Positions 1 to 13,400 of a stretch of DNA of 64,000 nucleotides are shown here, piece after piece. The notes under the pieces were generated by a model that made no database searches, was not told the DNA's origin, and saw only the letters and a list, made by a program, of their open reading frames with translations. The stretch lies in the NCBI RefSeq assembly GCF_049243985.1, contig NC_135369.1:21788533-21852532 (forward strand), written 5' to 3'. The stretch comes from Paroedura picta. Lineage: Eukaryota > Chordata > Lepidosauria > Squamata > Gekkonidae. The position numbers and the translations under genes are program-made. Within the stretch, counting starts at the first letter, position 1; the number at the start of each line of letters is the position of its first letter.

Positions 1-960
1 GATAGAGGTGGTTGTATGGTGCACAGATCTGATGACGAGCCACCACAGGAGAAAGACACAAAATACAGTACTATGAGTAAAGGGTGGGTAGAGAGCTTGT
101 TTCCCAGGTCCCAAACCTCACACCCGGACTTTAGTCTCCTCCGTGTACGTTCAGTGGTTTGTGTCAAATCTCCCCGTTGGCTCCTCAAACAACGTTAAGA
201 ACATGAAATCCTCCACAGGGGTCAGCCAAGTGGGACTCACATGTCCGGTGGGCATTGTCAAGAGCGATGCTGTTTTGGAAACAGAACAGTGCCAAGAGGG
301 GGAACTTGTTTACTGTATGGAATTGCAAAACTTCATTCTCCCTGGCATGGCGCCTTCCGCATCTCAGTCTCCTCTTTCCGGCTGCTTCGAAGGAGCCCGG
401 CCCCTCGGAGGCTGCACAGATGGGAGAGGTGGGATCAGAACCTCACTTGCCTCTGAAGCTTACTGGATGGCGTCAGGAAGCAGAAATCTACCTAAGATGC
501 TGTAAGCATATATTTTTAAAATTTCTATCCCGCCTCTCCCTGGTCAGCTCAGGGTGGATAACAACCAACTGTAAAAGAATTATAGAAAACAAAAACATTA
601 AAAAACAACGGATCTCCTAATAATTTGCACCTTTCTGAGGTTGGCCAGAGCTTGGAGGGGCTTTACGCTGGTGGATGGGTTCTCAGGTAGACCGTTTACG
701 CACTGGGAAAGAAGACACACCCAGCCTTACGCTTGGCACTTTCCTCTGTTCCACACAAACTCCACTGTGGCCTGCCCTGTCACCCACTCCTTCCAGCATG
801 CTCTGTCCCATGGCCAACGTGTGAACAATTCCACAGAGGCAGGGCACCAACGACAGCTCTTGCTGTTTCCCGGTTTCTCTACAGAAACTCTCCCCCGTGA
901 AACACCTTTTCATTTTCCCTGCCCAAGGCCAGTTTCCATTTCACAAGATATGAAGAAGTG
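1..960. other. Intergenic, no gene recognised
   Basis: Unique-looking sequence. The piece at 500-610 (TTCTATCCCGCCTCTCCC) resembles a LINE tail. No coding signature. Confidence 0.5.
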
Positions 961-1178
961 TTGGTTTTTATACCCAGCTTTTCATTGCCCGAAGGAGCCT
1001 CAAAGCGGCTTCCGATCGCCTTCCCTTCCTCTCCCCACACCTGTGAGGTAGGCGGGGCTGAGAGAGTTCTGATAGTGCTGCCCTGACTGAGCAGCCCTAT
1101 CAGGGCTGTGACTAGCCAAAGGTCACCCAGCTACCTGAATATGGAGGAGCAAGCGATCAAACATTGGCTCACCAGATT
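961..1178 (-). mobile_element. tRNA-derived SINE family 1
   Basis: Reverse-oriented body CCCGAAGGAGCCTCAAAGCG, CACACCTGTGAGGTAGGCGG and AAGGTCACCCAGC, ending near CTCACCAGATTC. In sense orientation this family has an A box TGGTGTAGTGG, a B box GGTTCGATTCC and a TTCTTC tail. Confidence 0.85.
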
Positions 1179-1180
1179 CT

Positions 1181-1300
1181 TCGATGCTTTAGGATTCTTG
1201 GATGCTTTAGGATGCTTTGGGTTGATCCTGCGTTGAGCAGGGGGTTGGACTAGATGGCCTGTATGGCCCCTTCCAACTCTTTGATTCTATGATTCTATGA
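1181..1300 (+). mobile_element. CR1 LINE 3' end
   Basis: Ends with GGTTGGACTAGATGGCC, CTTCCAACTCT and the repeated ATTCTATGATTCTATGA terminus diagnostic of CR1. A GGATGCTTT motif is repeated at the left edge. Confidence 0.9.
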
Positions 1301-1601
1301 AGCTGCTGCTCTTTATCACCATACCACACTATGAGAGGCTTAGGATCCCTGGGCCCAATCTGTGAATTCCATCACAGTCATACACTGTGCTTCCAGTGTA
1401 CCATGTTCCTACTTTGGATCAGGACCACAAGTTGATCAGTTTCAGCCCCCCCCCCTTCCATTGCTGTTACCCTGAAATGAGGAAGTATTTGAGACGTTGT
1501 GCAAGAACACACGGCCATAAGGTCTTCTGCAATGGTTGAAATAGTCCACCGCCTGCACCAAACTGTTTCTGTTTGGGTGACAGCTGAACTTTATTCTACA
1601 C

Positions 1602-1701
1602 CAGGGGTAGTCAAACTGCGGCCCTCCAGATGTCCATGGACTACAATTCCCATGAGCCCCTGCCAGCGGACATCTGGAGGGCCGCAGTTTGACTACCCCT
1701 G
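1602..1701. mobile_element. Foldback hAT MITE, family A copy 1 (short)
   Basis: A near-perfect palindrome with termini CAGGGGTAGTC and GACTACCCCTG is flanked by the 8-bp duplication TTCTACAC (1594-1601 and 1702-1709). The inner part of one arm is missing compared with 136-146 bp copies. Confidence 0.9.
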
Positions 1702-2250
1702 TTCTACACAATACCATAGTCCTGATCTGGAAAGAGTCCAGCATGCGTGGGAAGAGAGAACATGCAAAACAACAAAAAGGAACTCTATAGGGAGGACCAA
1801 GGTTGGGTCTTGTGGCTCCAGCCTTGAGCACCGTCTTGTGGAAATCTGAGACCCCCAAATCACATTTGCAAACATTTTACTGCTGTTTCTCCCTGAGTGG
1901 TTTGTGTTTTTCTGAGCTAAAGAAATGGCATTGTCCTGGAGGGTGAGGCCAAACTCATGCATCCAAAACAAGGCAAACAGAAAAAGACAAAAATCTTATA
2001 TTGCAAATATTTTAAAAAGCGCAGAGCTGCTAAAATAAAGACAGCTCCCCAACAGGAAACTATCTGAATTGTCTCTCTCTTTTCCAAACTGAGTTTAGTT
2101 CCTGACCATAACCACAGTTTTTTTCAGCTGACCTGGTTCCATGAAGAGTGTGGTGGATTTTATACAATGCCACTGCAGCACAGCTCGCTTCTGGGAGAGA
2201 AGGCTGGGATGAGTCAACTTATCTAACAGCAGAGTGATCGAATGCTCTCA

Positions 2251-2345
2251 GAATCATAGAGTTGGAAGGGGACCTCCAGGGTCATCTAGTCCAACCCCCT
2301 GCAGAGTGTAGGAAATTCACAACTGAAATGCACAGAATACTTCTG
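2251..2345 (-). mobile_element. CR1 LINE 3' end fragment
   Basis: Reverse-oriented terminus GAATCATAGAGTTGGAAGG and CATCTAGTCCAACCCCCTGC. It is followed directly by a tRNA-type SINE. Confidence 0.88.
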
Positions 2346-2366
2346 CTTTAACACTGTTTAATAATA

Positions 2367-2622
2367 GTTTTTTATACTCTGCTTTTCACTACCCGAAGGA
2401 GTCTCAAAGCGGCTTACAATCTCATTCCTCTCCCCATAACAGACACCCTATGAGGTAGGTGGGGCCAAGAGAGCTCTGACAGAACTGCTCTATAAGAACA
2501 ACTCTAACAGCACTGTGACAAGCCCAAGGTCACCCAGCTGGCTGCATGCGAAGGAGTGGGGAATCAAACCTGTCTTTCCAGATTAGAGGCCTCTGCTCTT
2601 AACCACTACACCAAGCTGGCTC
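2367..2622 (-). mobile_element. tRNA-derived SINE family 1, full length
   Basis: CACTACCCGAAGGAGTCTCA through AACCACTACACCAAGCTGGC. It is inserted next to a CR1 end. Intergenic, downstream of POLR3GL. Confidence 0.9.
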
Positions 2623-3904
2623 TGTTAATCCCAGAGAGCCTTTGCCAGCGAGATCAAGAATGAAGCCATGCCGCAACACACCTCATTCCCATTCCACTTT
2701 CTCAGAAGAAGCAATTGCACTTCAAAATATCCAACCAGGAAGTTAAGGAAGCCTCCTTTTCAAACCCACCTTGCTCTTCTGTATTCAGCGGTACCCTGAA
2801 GCCTAGCATTCCAGCCACTGACACTTTTCTACCATTGCAGTCAATGTCAGGAAAGGGTCACTTTTGTTTGGTATGCTGCTAAAAACTGCAGGCACTCAGC
2901 CAATAGAAGCACACATATCAGCATTTTTAAAAGGAAGAATTCCAAATTTCCATGGGGAAACCATGAGCACTACCACCTTCTTGTGAAAAGCAGAATATAA
3001 AAAACAACCTTCTTCTACATGACCTTACTTGCCACAATGCTTGCTGGGTAATCTTGGGTCAGTCATTCTCTCTTGGCCTAACCTCACTCACAAGGTTCCA
3101 GTATAGAGAAAACAGATAAAAGGGGGATCATGTATGGCCCCAGGACTTCCATAGAGGAAAGGAAGGCTTTAAAAACATACCAGGATGAAAAATTAACAGG
3201 AGCAGGAACTGCAGCAGTCTGGATGCCTAAAATGGCTGAGGTGTGATTGAAGTTGTGGCAAAATGGGAACTTAAGCATATTACAAAATCAAAATTTTAAA
3301 CAGAAGGGATCGTTTACACGGTGACCTTCTTAGAACAGCACAAGAAATAAAATTTATGGGGGGAAGGGGATTAAGCAAAACAACAAGTTTTTAATTTGTT
3401 TATAACCTGTTACTGCTTTATTTGTCGGTAATGCAGTAGGTTCATTTTAACATTGTAATATGTTTCGGGTTTCTGTCCTCAAACTGCTTTGGACAGACGA
3501 TTTGGGGTTTTTGGTTTTTTTTGGAGAAGCAAGGTAAAATATTTTTTTAATAAAATAAGAAAGGTTTGATGCCGCTTTCTCCTAACATGCTTTAAAACAA
3601 CATGCTTTCTTTTTTAAAATTCACACATTCACATCATACGGCAGGATGATCGACTCATCCAGAGTACAAGAAGCAGATACTGGGAGGAAGGGTTCATATC
3701 ACAAGCCCAGGAAGATTGTGGGAGATTCTTCCTAATTCTTGAAAAATGCTGGAAAGCCCCTCCCTACCTCCCCCGTCCGCCAACATTCACAATGCTGAAA
3801 CATGGAAAAGATACTTGTTTTTCAGAACTGTGGCATTAAAAGAGCTCCTTTTATAAGAAACCACTGCATTTCAGGGCAGAGAGGGGAAGTGAAAAGAGAG
3901 GATC
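2623..3904. other. Intergenic downstream of POLR3GL, no gene recognised
   Basis: Mostly unique AT-rich DNA with an AATAAAA on the plus strand near 3548. No repeat with clear ends. Confidence 0.5.
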
Positions 3905-4334
3905 CTTGGAACCCAAAGAAAATATTTATTTGAATCTGTTTCTCCTCAGCATTAGTGATCTTTTGGCTGACAGAAGATTGCCATTTCCTCCCAGGAATGT
4001 GCTCCTCCGTTCCAAAGGTGGCACTGTAAATAAAGCAGGATTTCTACTTGACCCAGTCAACTTTCTTTGGCAGAGGCAGGCTGGTTATTTTGATGGGCGC
4101 TGGTCCAGTCACAATCCCTGAGCCACGGAAAAGGCTGACAGAATGATAGACTGATGGCGCCATCTGGAGGCCGCACACATGATGAGAGGTTGAGGAAAAT
4201 CCATTCCCAGTGAGTCAGGGAAGACACTCAATGTGAGTCAGCAGGATCCCCCAGGGACGGCAGAACATATCGACAGGAAAGGAGTTGTTTTGTGCACAAG
4301 ATGGAAATGTCTTGCATCTGCAGCCCATCACAGT
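3905..4334 (-). other. POLR3GL: POLR3GL 3' UTR with poly(A) signal
   Basis: About 430 bp follow the stop codon on the minus strand before an AATAAA hexamer at 3930-3925. No repeat family was recognised in it. A palindromic GATGGCGCCATC sits near 4152-4163, and the flanking GCGCCATCTGGAGG matches the CTCF core consensus at all but one position. The exact cleavage site is inferred. Confidence 0.65.
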
Positions 4335-4421
4335 TCAATATACGGCCTCGTCCATGTTGTCGTCGCTGTCGCCCCCAAAGTCTTCACCGTTGTCGAAGTA
4401 GGACATGATATAGTCTGTCTC
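4335..4421 (-). CDS. POLR3GL: POLR3GL last coding exon
   Basis: The acceptor TGCCTGTACAG ends at 4422. The exon codes for ETDYIMSYFDNGEDFGGDSD followed by DNMDEAVY and a TGA stop. This C-terminus is nearly invariant among vertebrates from what I know of the family. Confidence 0.97.
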   Translation of the reverse strand, partial: ETDYIMSYFDNGEDFGGDSDDNMDEAVY

Positions 4422-7400
4422 CTGTACAGGCAGAAGAGAAAGTGAAAAAGTATTTTGCTACCTTTCAGCATGTAGACCCTGCTTTTCCGCTAGGCTTGCT
4501 CTCAAAGTGGCTTACAGTTCAAATCCAGAACAATACATAATGTACATAAGGGCTGGGGATAGGAATGAATCATAGAATCGTACAGTTGGAAGGGACCTGC
4601 AGGGTCATCTAGTCCAACCCCCTGCACAATGCAGGAACTCCCAACTACCTGCCCATCCACGGTGACCCCAATTTCATGCCCAAGTGATCCCCTCCACTAC
4701 TAAAAATCTCCAGAATCCAGCCTGGCCTGGAAGGAATTAATCTCCCATCCCACAGCAATTCCCTGGGTATGCAAGGAAGGGCCACAAGAGACAAACACTG
4801 GAACATCTTCCTGTCCACCCACTCGCAATCTGCCTAAGTTAATAAAAGCTGCATTTCTCTCAGATGATTCTCTAGCCTCTGCTTAAAAAGAAGGACAACC
4901 CAACACCTCCCGAGGAAGCCCGTTCCACTGAGGAACCGCTTTAACTGTCAGGAACTTTTTCCGGATGTTTAGCTGAAAATTATTTTGAATTAATTTCAAC
5001 CTATTGATCTGTGGCAGCTGAAAGCAACTCTTTTCCATCCTCTATGTCAGGGGTAGTCAACCTGTGGTCTTCCAGATGTCCATGGACTACAATTCCCATG
5101 AGCCCCTGCCAGCATTTGCTGGCAGGGGCTCATGGGAATTGTAGTCCATGGGCATCTGGAAGACCACAGGTTGACTACCCTTGCTCTATGTGACAGCCCC
5201 TCAAGTATTTGAAGATGTCAATCATAGCAACTCTTAGTCATCTTCTCTCCAGGCTAGGCATACCAAAGCTCTCTCAATGTTTACATATGACTTGGGTAGG
5301 AGCCTTTTCTTTTGGAGAGAAGAGGGCCCTTGCCTCTGCTGGCAAGGAAGCATTCTCCAACCAAAGGAGGATCCAAACAGCCCCTGGGCTATGCCACAGG
5401 CAAGACCTCACTGTCCACTCAGACCATGCTGTGGGGGCCATATGTTCATTGTCTTTGTCCCGGAGGCCTGGGTGAACTGAATAGATCAAGTACAGTGTGA
5501 CCCCAGGGGCTCTTTAGCTGGTTGGGACCCCTCAGAGCAAAGGCCTACTGAGAAATTATCTGGTAAATTAAGAAGGGACAATCTGCTCTGGAAGCACGGA
5601 TTAAAAGAATGGCACTTTTGTCCTTGGTTTTAAGTGCGAAGTAAGTGATCTGTTCCCCTCTTCCTGTTAAGAAGAGCCCTGCTAGATCAGAGCAGTGGTC
5701 CATCTCGTCCAGTATCCTGTCTCACAGAGTGGCCAACCAGTTCCTCTGGAAGGCCAACAACAGGGCATAGAGGTTGAGGCCTTCCCCTGCTATTGCCTCC
5801 TGGTTCCGGGATTCAGAGATTTACTGCCTCTGAATGTGGAGGTTTCCCTCAGTCACTATGGCTAGTCACCACTGATAGATTAAGTCTATCTAAACTTCAT
5901 TTAAGGCTGTTTATGCCTATGGCCATCACTCCATCCTCTGGCAAAAAATTCCACATTTTAATCACTCTCTGTGTCAACAAGAACCTCCTTTTGTGCATCC
6001 TGAATCTACTGCTCATCAGCTTCACTGGATGTCTTAGACTGCTAGTATTTTTTTTTTGGAGGGGGGAGTTTATCTTTGTCAAATCTCTATAAACCTCCAC
6101 CATGGCCCCCAGCTATCTCTTTTCAAAACTGAGAAGTCCTAAGGCCACTTATGCATATGGATAATGCACTTCCAATGCACTTTAGAAGTAGATTATCTTG
6201 TTTTGTCCTGCACAGGAAAATCCAGCTGCTCACTTAAAGTGCATTATCCAATGTATGCATAAGGGGCCCAAGTCTCTTCAGTCCTTCCTCACAGGGAAGA
6301 TGTTCCAACCCCCAATTCATCCTGATTGCCCTCCTCTGTACTTTTTCCAGCTCTGTAGCTTGGGCTGTTCTCACAGAGCAGTTCTATTGGAGCTCTCTCA
6401 GCCACCCCACCTACTTCACAGGGTGTCTGCTGTGGGGAGAGGAAGGGGAAGGTGTTAGTAAACCATTTTGGGTAGTGACTCCTTTGGGTAGTGAAAAGCA
6501 GGGTATAAAAAGCAGCCTTTTGGGGGATACGGTGGCTCGAACTGTACACCAGCGGTCCCCAACCTTCATCTGGTCGGGGACCGCCTCCGGGGGTGGGGGA
6601 GAGCCAGCGGCCCGCCTGCCGCAGTTGCTCAAAAACACGCACGGGCAGAACTGCCACGCATGCGCGTTTTGGCCACCAGGTGGCGCTAACACGCATGCGC
6701 GGCAGTTCCACGCATGCGCGTTAGCGTCGCTGGCGCGCCGGCTGCCGCACCGGCTGCTGTGCTGGCCTCTTTCCCCCCTTCTCGCTGCAGGGCGGGGGAG
6801 GCAGGCGCGGCCACTGGCGGCCCGGTACGATGGCCTTTGCGGCCCGGTACCAGGCCGCGGACCAGGGATTGGGGACCCCTGCTGTACACCCAAATGAGGC
6901 CGCACCAGTTTGGTGTGGTAGTTAGGAGTGCGGACTTCTAATCTGACAAGCCGGGTTCGATTCTGCACTCCCCCACATGCAACCAGCCGGATGACCCCAG
7001 CACTGATAAAACTGTTCTGACTGAGCAGTGATATCAGGGCTCTCTCAGCCTCACCCACCTCACAGGGTGTCTGTTGTGGGGAGAGGAAAGAGAAGGCGAC
7101 TGTAAGCCGCTTTGAGCCCCCTTCAGGTAGGGAAAAGCGGCATGTAAGAACCAACTCTTCTTCAGTTATATCAGGGCTCTCTCAGCCTCACCTCCCTCAC
7201 AGGGTGTCTGTTGTGGGGAGAGGAAAGGGAAGGCAAATGTAAGCCGTTTTGAAACTCCTTCGGGTAGAGAAAAGTGGAATATAAGAACCAACTCTTCTTC
7301 CTCTTCTTGTTCTACACAGTGGCCTTACAATGGTTATGGCGGTTGCTCCTTTCCACCAGGTGGGAGTGGGGCTGACCATCCTCCCTCAAGCCGAGTTGCC

Positions 7401-10400
7401 CTCTCTGGCTTCCTTGTCTCCCTCCAGTCTCTTGCCTTTCCAGCCGGGGAACGATTGGGTGGGAGGACAATAGAGCAGACTAAAGACGTCTCCCAAAGCC
7501 TCCTTGGCGACCCAGTTGCTGCCACGGCTGCTCTTCTCCCAGTTCCCCCACCGACATTACATGAGGTGTCAAGACAAAAATAGCAAGCGGGGACGAAGAC
7601 GGATGGCTCGTTTCCACAGAGACGAAGCAGAGACGACTCGGAAAGCTGTGCCACAGTTTGTTAGCTGGCGGCAACCAACTCCGCTTGACACGGCTCAGAT
7701 GGGTCACGGAAGGAGCCGGCAGGTGCACCTCTTCAGACGACACTGTTTTCATGGTTCTCCCGCTTTCAGAAGAGCCTGGACCTGGGAGCTAACGCAGTCT
7801 GGGAACAGCTAGGCTAGAACTTTTAACCCCAGTGGGCAGGATTTTATTTTTATGGGGAAAGTCGTAAAAGGGAGGCCTTCCCCACCAAGAGTCTGAACTG
7901 GGGCAGCCCATATCACCCCCTCAGAATTCTGACCTCATTCTGCAGCCCAGACCTAGAGTTGCCAACTCCAGGCTGGGGAAATTCCTGGAGATTTGGGGGT
8001 GGGGGTGGAGTCTGGGCAGGGACTTGCTGCAGAGCCCACCTTCCAAGCAGCCATTTTCTCCCCAGGAACTGATCTGCCACCTGGACATCAATTCCAATCC
8101 CAGGAGATCTCCGTCTCCACCTGGGAGCTGGCAACTCTACAGAGACCAGTCCTTAATTCATGGCAATTTGCAGTTATTCCCCACTTTCCAAGGGGCAGGG
8201 AACTTTTTCCCTGAGCAGGCCCCTGTGTGTTCTGAAATTCCCTCCTCTGCCAAGGGCTGGGGAACCTTCAGAAGCAAAGCAACGTACCTCTTCAAATTCC
8301 TCCTCGTCATATTCTTCTTCCTCTTCCTCTTTCCCTTCCTCACCCTCTTCTTTCTCCTCTTCCTCTTCGGATGTCACCTCCTCCTCCTTTTTTTCCAGCG
8401 TCTAGGGGAAAGATATGCACATGTATTTGTTCTAATCCTTCTTTCTTATTACATGATACTTTCCAGGGATGGCTCCTGACTCTAAAAATGGGATCCAGGG
8501 GCAAAGAGGGAGAGGTGAAGGATGCTGGTGGTTCACACTAACAACCCTTGAGCCCCAGAGGGCACACCCCCACAAGGCAGCCACAGGCTCAGGTGTTGGC
8601 TAAGAACAGAAACCAGAAAACAGGAGCAATGGAGTATGCAGGTTATTTTTTCAGTTCAGGTACATCGGACTCTTCTCCCCAAATTTGGGGATTTCTGAAA
8701 TATTCTGGATTCCCAATACCGGCAAAGTATTGAGATTTTTTTTCAGGTCCAATTGACCGAAGATGGAAAAAAACAGGATTTTTTTTTTAGAAGGGACTGC
8801 AGAAGAAAAAAGGTGGGGAACAGCTGATGGGTATGAAGAAATTTCCCAGACTCTCAGCTGTTGCCTCAATCTTTTCTACAATCTGTTTAAAACAGGCTTG
8901 TTTAAGTGGACTGCAGAAAAGGAGGAAAAGGCAGGGGAGACAGCTAATATGTGGGGATGCAACCTCCCTGTCTCAGCTATTTCCCCAATCTTCCTGGTTC
9001 CCCAAAATATCCAGGATTTATTTTCCAGTTTCGCCCCAAAATCCAACACTTTTGGAATGCCAAATATACTTGAAAAATACTGATAAGGTATTTTTCAGGT
9101 ATATTTTCAGCTCAGGAAGACCTGAATCCCTAATGTACTTTTTTACATATGTACTTTTTTCACATTTCCCGGCTAAAACCTAATCGGAACACAAAGCTGG
9201 TTCTCCTTTGTGATTTCTGCAGAGGCTTTGTGTCTTGTCTAAACAGGGTTGGGACACATGCAAAGTATCTCTATGTGCTTGGTTAGACCAGGGACCCCTC
9301 CCTGAAACAGCCAGGTCATTGGCTGACCCCACAGTGTCCTCTGAAGCCTGTAGGGTGGGGGGCGGGTGGGTTATCTGTGTCCGCCATAGGTGAGTTTTAA
9401 TTGGTTTTACTATTTTAAGGAGTTTTACTGTGGGTGTGAATGCCGTTCCCCCCCCCATGAGCCACTGTGTGTGAGTGGCAGGTTTATAAATTGAATAAAT
9501 AATAAAATAATAATAATAATAGATTATTAGGACGCAGATCTCTGGCCCTCAGACTCAGTGCTTGGAGAAGGGCTGTGGCTCAGGGATAGAACATTTGCTT
9601 TTCATGCAGAAGATCCTTTCAATCCCCAGCATCTCCAGTTTTTCAAAGCCTGAAGAATGCTTCAGGGGTTTCTGAATAGTAAAAATGTTAACAAAGGCTG
9701 CTCTAGCACATGAGCACCAACGGGTCATGCACTGCACAAAGAGAACAATTTCATACTGTCCAGCACCTGAACTATACTCTGAACTGCCAACAACCACCCC
9801 AAGATGGCTGTGCTGAAAGGGGTGGTTTATAAAACCAATAAATCAAATTATATCAAACCAATTGTAGAATAATTATGAGCATGGACTTCTAGTGTAAAGA
9901 GCAGGATGCGACATTCCAAATAGAGGACCAACCATTGCACAGTAAAGGAGCCAACACACAGCCGGTGGGGCCCTTATCCATGTGTGAAGAGACTGTTCAG
10001 GAAGTAAGCCCTGGTACAAGAATAGGAGGTACAAGAAAAAGCGTGTCCCTGTTTCCATCTGCACAACACTGGTGTGGGACTGCTTGCTTAGAAACCTTCA
10101 GGAATTTGACAAAGAGGAGGGGTATAGGATGGGGATTAGGGCTGCAAATTCTTTTCACTGCCATTGCTCCTACAAAAATGCAGCAGCAAAACTCTCAACA
10201 CGATCAAGCAGTTGGCCAACGTTGGCCCATCAGGCCGCCCCTCAACACACAAAACCAGGAACTGTACAAAAAGCCCTTCTCAGCCAAAAGCAGCATGAGC
10301 CGATGATAAAGTGGCTCACACAAAGAGAACCAGAGAAATTCTAGTGGAATTCTGTCCTCACGACAACTCTCAAGGCTGGCCAGGAATCCCCAGCCCATCG

Positions 10401-13400
10401 CATGACTGCCTGAAGGGTCCCATGGCAACATTTGGGCCTACCTCCAGTTTCTTAATAGCTTCCTCCTTGTCCACTGGCAGCTGGGTTTTCCGCTTGGGGG
10501 GGAGGACGGTCACTCCTGTGCCAAAAAGAAGACGATTACAGTATTGGCCTAGACCTTAAGAAACCCATCAGGTTTGCGTTGGCAACTGGTTGAACACATC
10601 AACCTGCTTCATGTCAGGCAATCGGTCAGACAAGGCTCAGTACCGTCTACTGTGGCTCAGTGGAAGACGCAGTGCTTTGCATACAGAAGATCCCAGGTTC
10701 AATCCCCGGCATCTCCTGGCAAAAGGTGACGTGGAAAAACTCAGCCTGAAACCTTAGAGCAGAGGTAGTCAAACTGCGGCCCTCCAGATGTCCATGGACT
10801 ACAATTCCCATGAGCCCCAGCAGGGGCTCATGGGAATTGTAGTCCATGGACATCTGGAGGGCCGCAGTTTGACTACCCCTGCCTTAGAGAGCCACTGACA
10901 GTCTGAGTAGACAGTGCTGTCTTTGATGGACCCTTTTGATGGGTCTGATTTGGTACAGACTCAGACCCTCCGTCATATTTTGAAAAGCACTTACTCTGCT
11001 TTCGAATCTTCCGCACTCGGATTTTCAACTCTTGAGGCAGCCGTCTCCAGTCTATGAAGACAAATTTAGCCAGTTAGGTACACATGCGAAACATGAGCGT
11101 GTAAAGTTCTTTAAAAATATATATATTTCAGGGCCCTTAGCAATTCTTGATTAGGTGTTTTGTTATTTTTTAGAAAACAAGTTATGAAACGGCAATGTCG
11201 CTTCCACGAGATGAGAAACTCTCCAATTATTCCCAATAATCAGTGTGGAGAAACGCCTGGGAAATAGTAGGCATTGTTTCTCCCCAGGTAGCTCCGGCTC
11301 CTGCAATCGGATTGGGGGAGACGGGGAGAGATTAAACTTATAGTTTGGTTTTTAACACTTGCTGAGCATGGAACATATTGTGAAGATAATCTCATCTCTC
11401 GGAGAGAACTGCCAATTGGCTTGAGCAGATTTCCTCAACAAGGTGCTCCTTGATTGGTCGTAGAAGGGTTTCCCAAAAAGGCTGGGAGTTAATACATTTT
11501 TAATATATTTTTTTAACATTTGTTAAACATTTATTGAGTTATATGGTCATACTGACCTCTCCCCCAGCCAATGATGGGCCTGGAGGGGATGGGAAGGGGT
11601 GGGCCCCGTGTGGGCGTGTCCACAGCTCTCCTTCCCAACCATATTCTGCACGATCGCACCACTTCTTGGGTTTCTCAAAGGTTAAATAGTTGGAAAAGGC
11701 TCCCATATATGGTCATGGCAACATCCGCCTCCCAGAATGGCCAATGATGGGCCTGGAGGGAGTGGGAAGGGGAGGAGCCTCGGGTGGGCGTGTCCACAGC
11801 TATGCTTCCCAACCATATTTTGCAGGATTGCACCACTTCTGGGGTTTCTCAAAGCCTGAAGGATGTTTCAGGGGTTTGTCAATGGTAAAAAAGTTGAGAA
11901 AGGCTGGCCTAGAAAAAAGAAAACGGGATGTGTCTGACTTCCATGCCATTAAAAGCTTCAACTGTCCCATGCAAGGGACCTGTCGGCAACCCTGTAACCT
12001 CTGATCTTCCTTAGAGTCATGGAAAAACCACAAACCGATCTAGCAAGCAACACGCAAAGGAGAGCGTATAAGGTAGCCTGACGTAAGAAAGCCATTCCAA
12101 ACCCACAGATTGGCCCTGGTAACATCTCGGGGATTTGCAGTGCAATGCAAAACATATGCAATCAGAAGTGAACCCCATTAAATTCAAGGGAAATTAATCT
12201 GTGTGTTTAGGATTGCAGCCTTAAAACCAAAAGGGAGGGGGTGGAACTATAGGGATCTCTCTCCCCGCAAAACGTTTTATCTTGCATATATGCATCACCT
12301 TCACAAACAAGTGTCACAGCTTGGCCCTTGCTGAATTTGATTGCCCTTTACTCCAGCTGCTTACAGTGGCTTTTCTCGATATCCAAATGCGTCCCTGACA
12401 ACCGAGAATAACCTTTAACGCGGCTGACTCAATAAGGTTCTAATCCAAGAAAGACGCTGGCGTACTAAACACTGCTCAATATTTTTTTCCCCAGGTGCCA
12501 CAAGATCCTTTGTTTCTGTAGCAACAAACCAGCACGTCGATCCTTCTAGGATATTAAATTATGCGAGGGAAAGATATTCTCAGACACACCTGGGCTCCAC
12601 TCAATGGCGTTATCGATAGGACCGGACATCTGGTATTTGTCAGAGTAACGCTCCACATCTGGGGGCGGAGAGAAAAAACAGCATATAAACGTGTATCAAC
12701 AAACTGGAAGGGCCAGTCCTTTTTTTAGACTTAGGGAAAGAAATGCCTTCCCCCACCCCAGTCCACACTCCCATGAAGAGTATGCTTTGTGAGATTTTAT
12801 TTTTATTTATTTATTTATTTGGATTTTTATACTGTCCATTCTTTACAGCTCTGGGAATAAAGTGCAGGAAGAACAAACAACCTGTAAATCTCACCCTCAG
12901 AAACCTCCCAAGCAAATTAATCTCCTCTCCACCTAAGGGGAATTTTCCCATTTACCCACTCTCAGTTCCTGTCAACATTTCAGGCCTCGTGGAGCATGCT
13001 CAGTTCACATTAGGCTGCTTTTCTTTTCAGGGTGACTGAAGACATCACATTTTCCCCTGGTGTATGTAGAGACTCCTACTTTGTGCCTGGCCCCATTCTG
13101 TTGCTTTTGTCATCCGCACAAGCGCCAGCCCGTTTGCTATTGGGTACAGTGATTCTCTCCAGCATTTACATCGCACTTTTCTACCTGCGGAGTCTCCAGA
13201 ACATGAAGAGATTCCAGTTTTGCCTGAGCCTGGCCACATTCTGTTGCTCTGTAATCCGACAGGAGCCAGCAAGTATACAATAAGATACAGTGATACTCCC
13301 CAACATTTCATACAGGGAAACAGGGATGCCCAAATTCTCATGCCAATAATCACTGGCTCAGCATCCCTCAGCACCATACCACGCTGAACCAGTTTAGGAA

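Noticed and set aside
1-4334. TXNIP coding sequence, expected beyond POLR3GL
   Set aside because: No arrestin-like segments are visible. It probably lies outside the window.
6411-7154. A 247-codon minus-strand open frame
   Set aside because: It is made of SINE sequence and the GC-rich hAT element.
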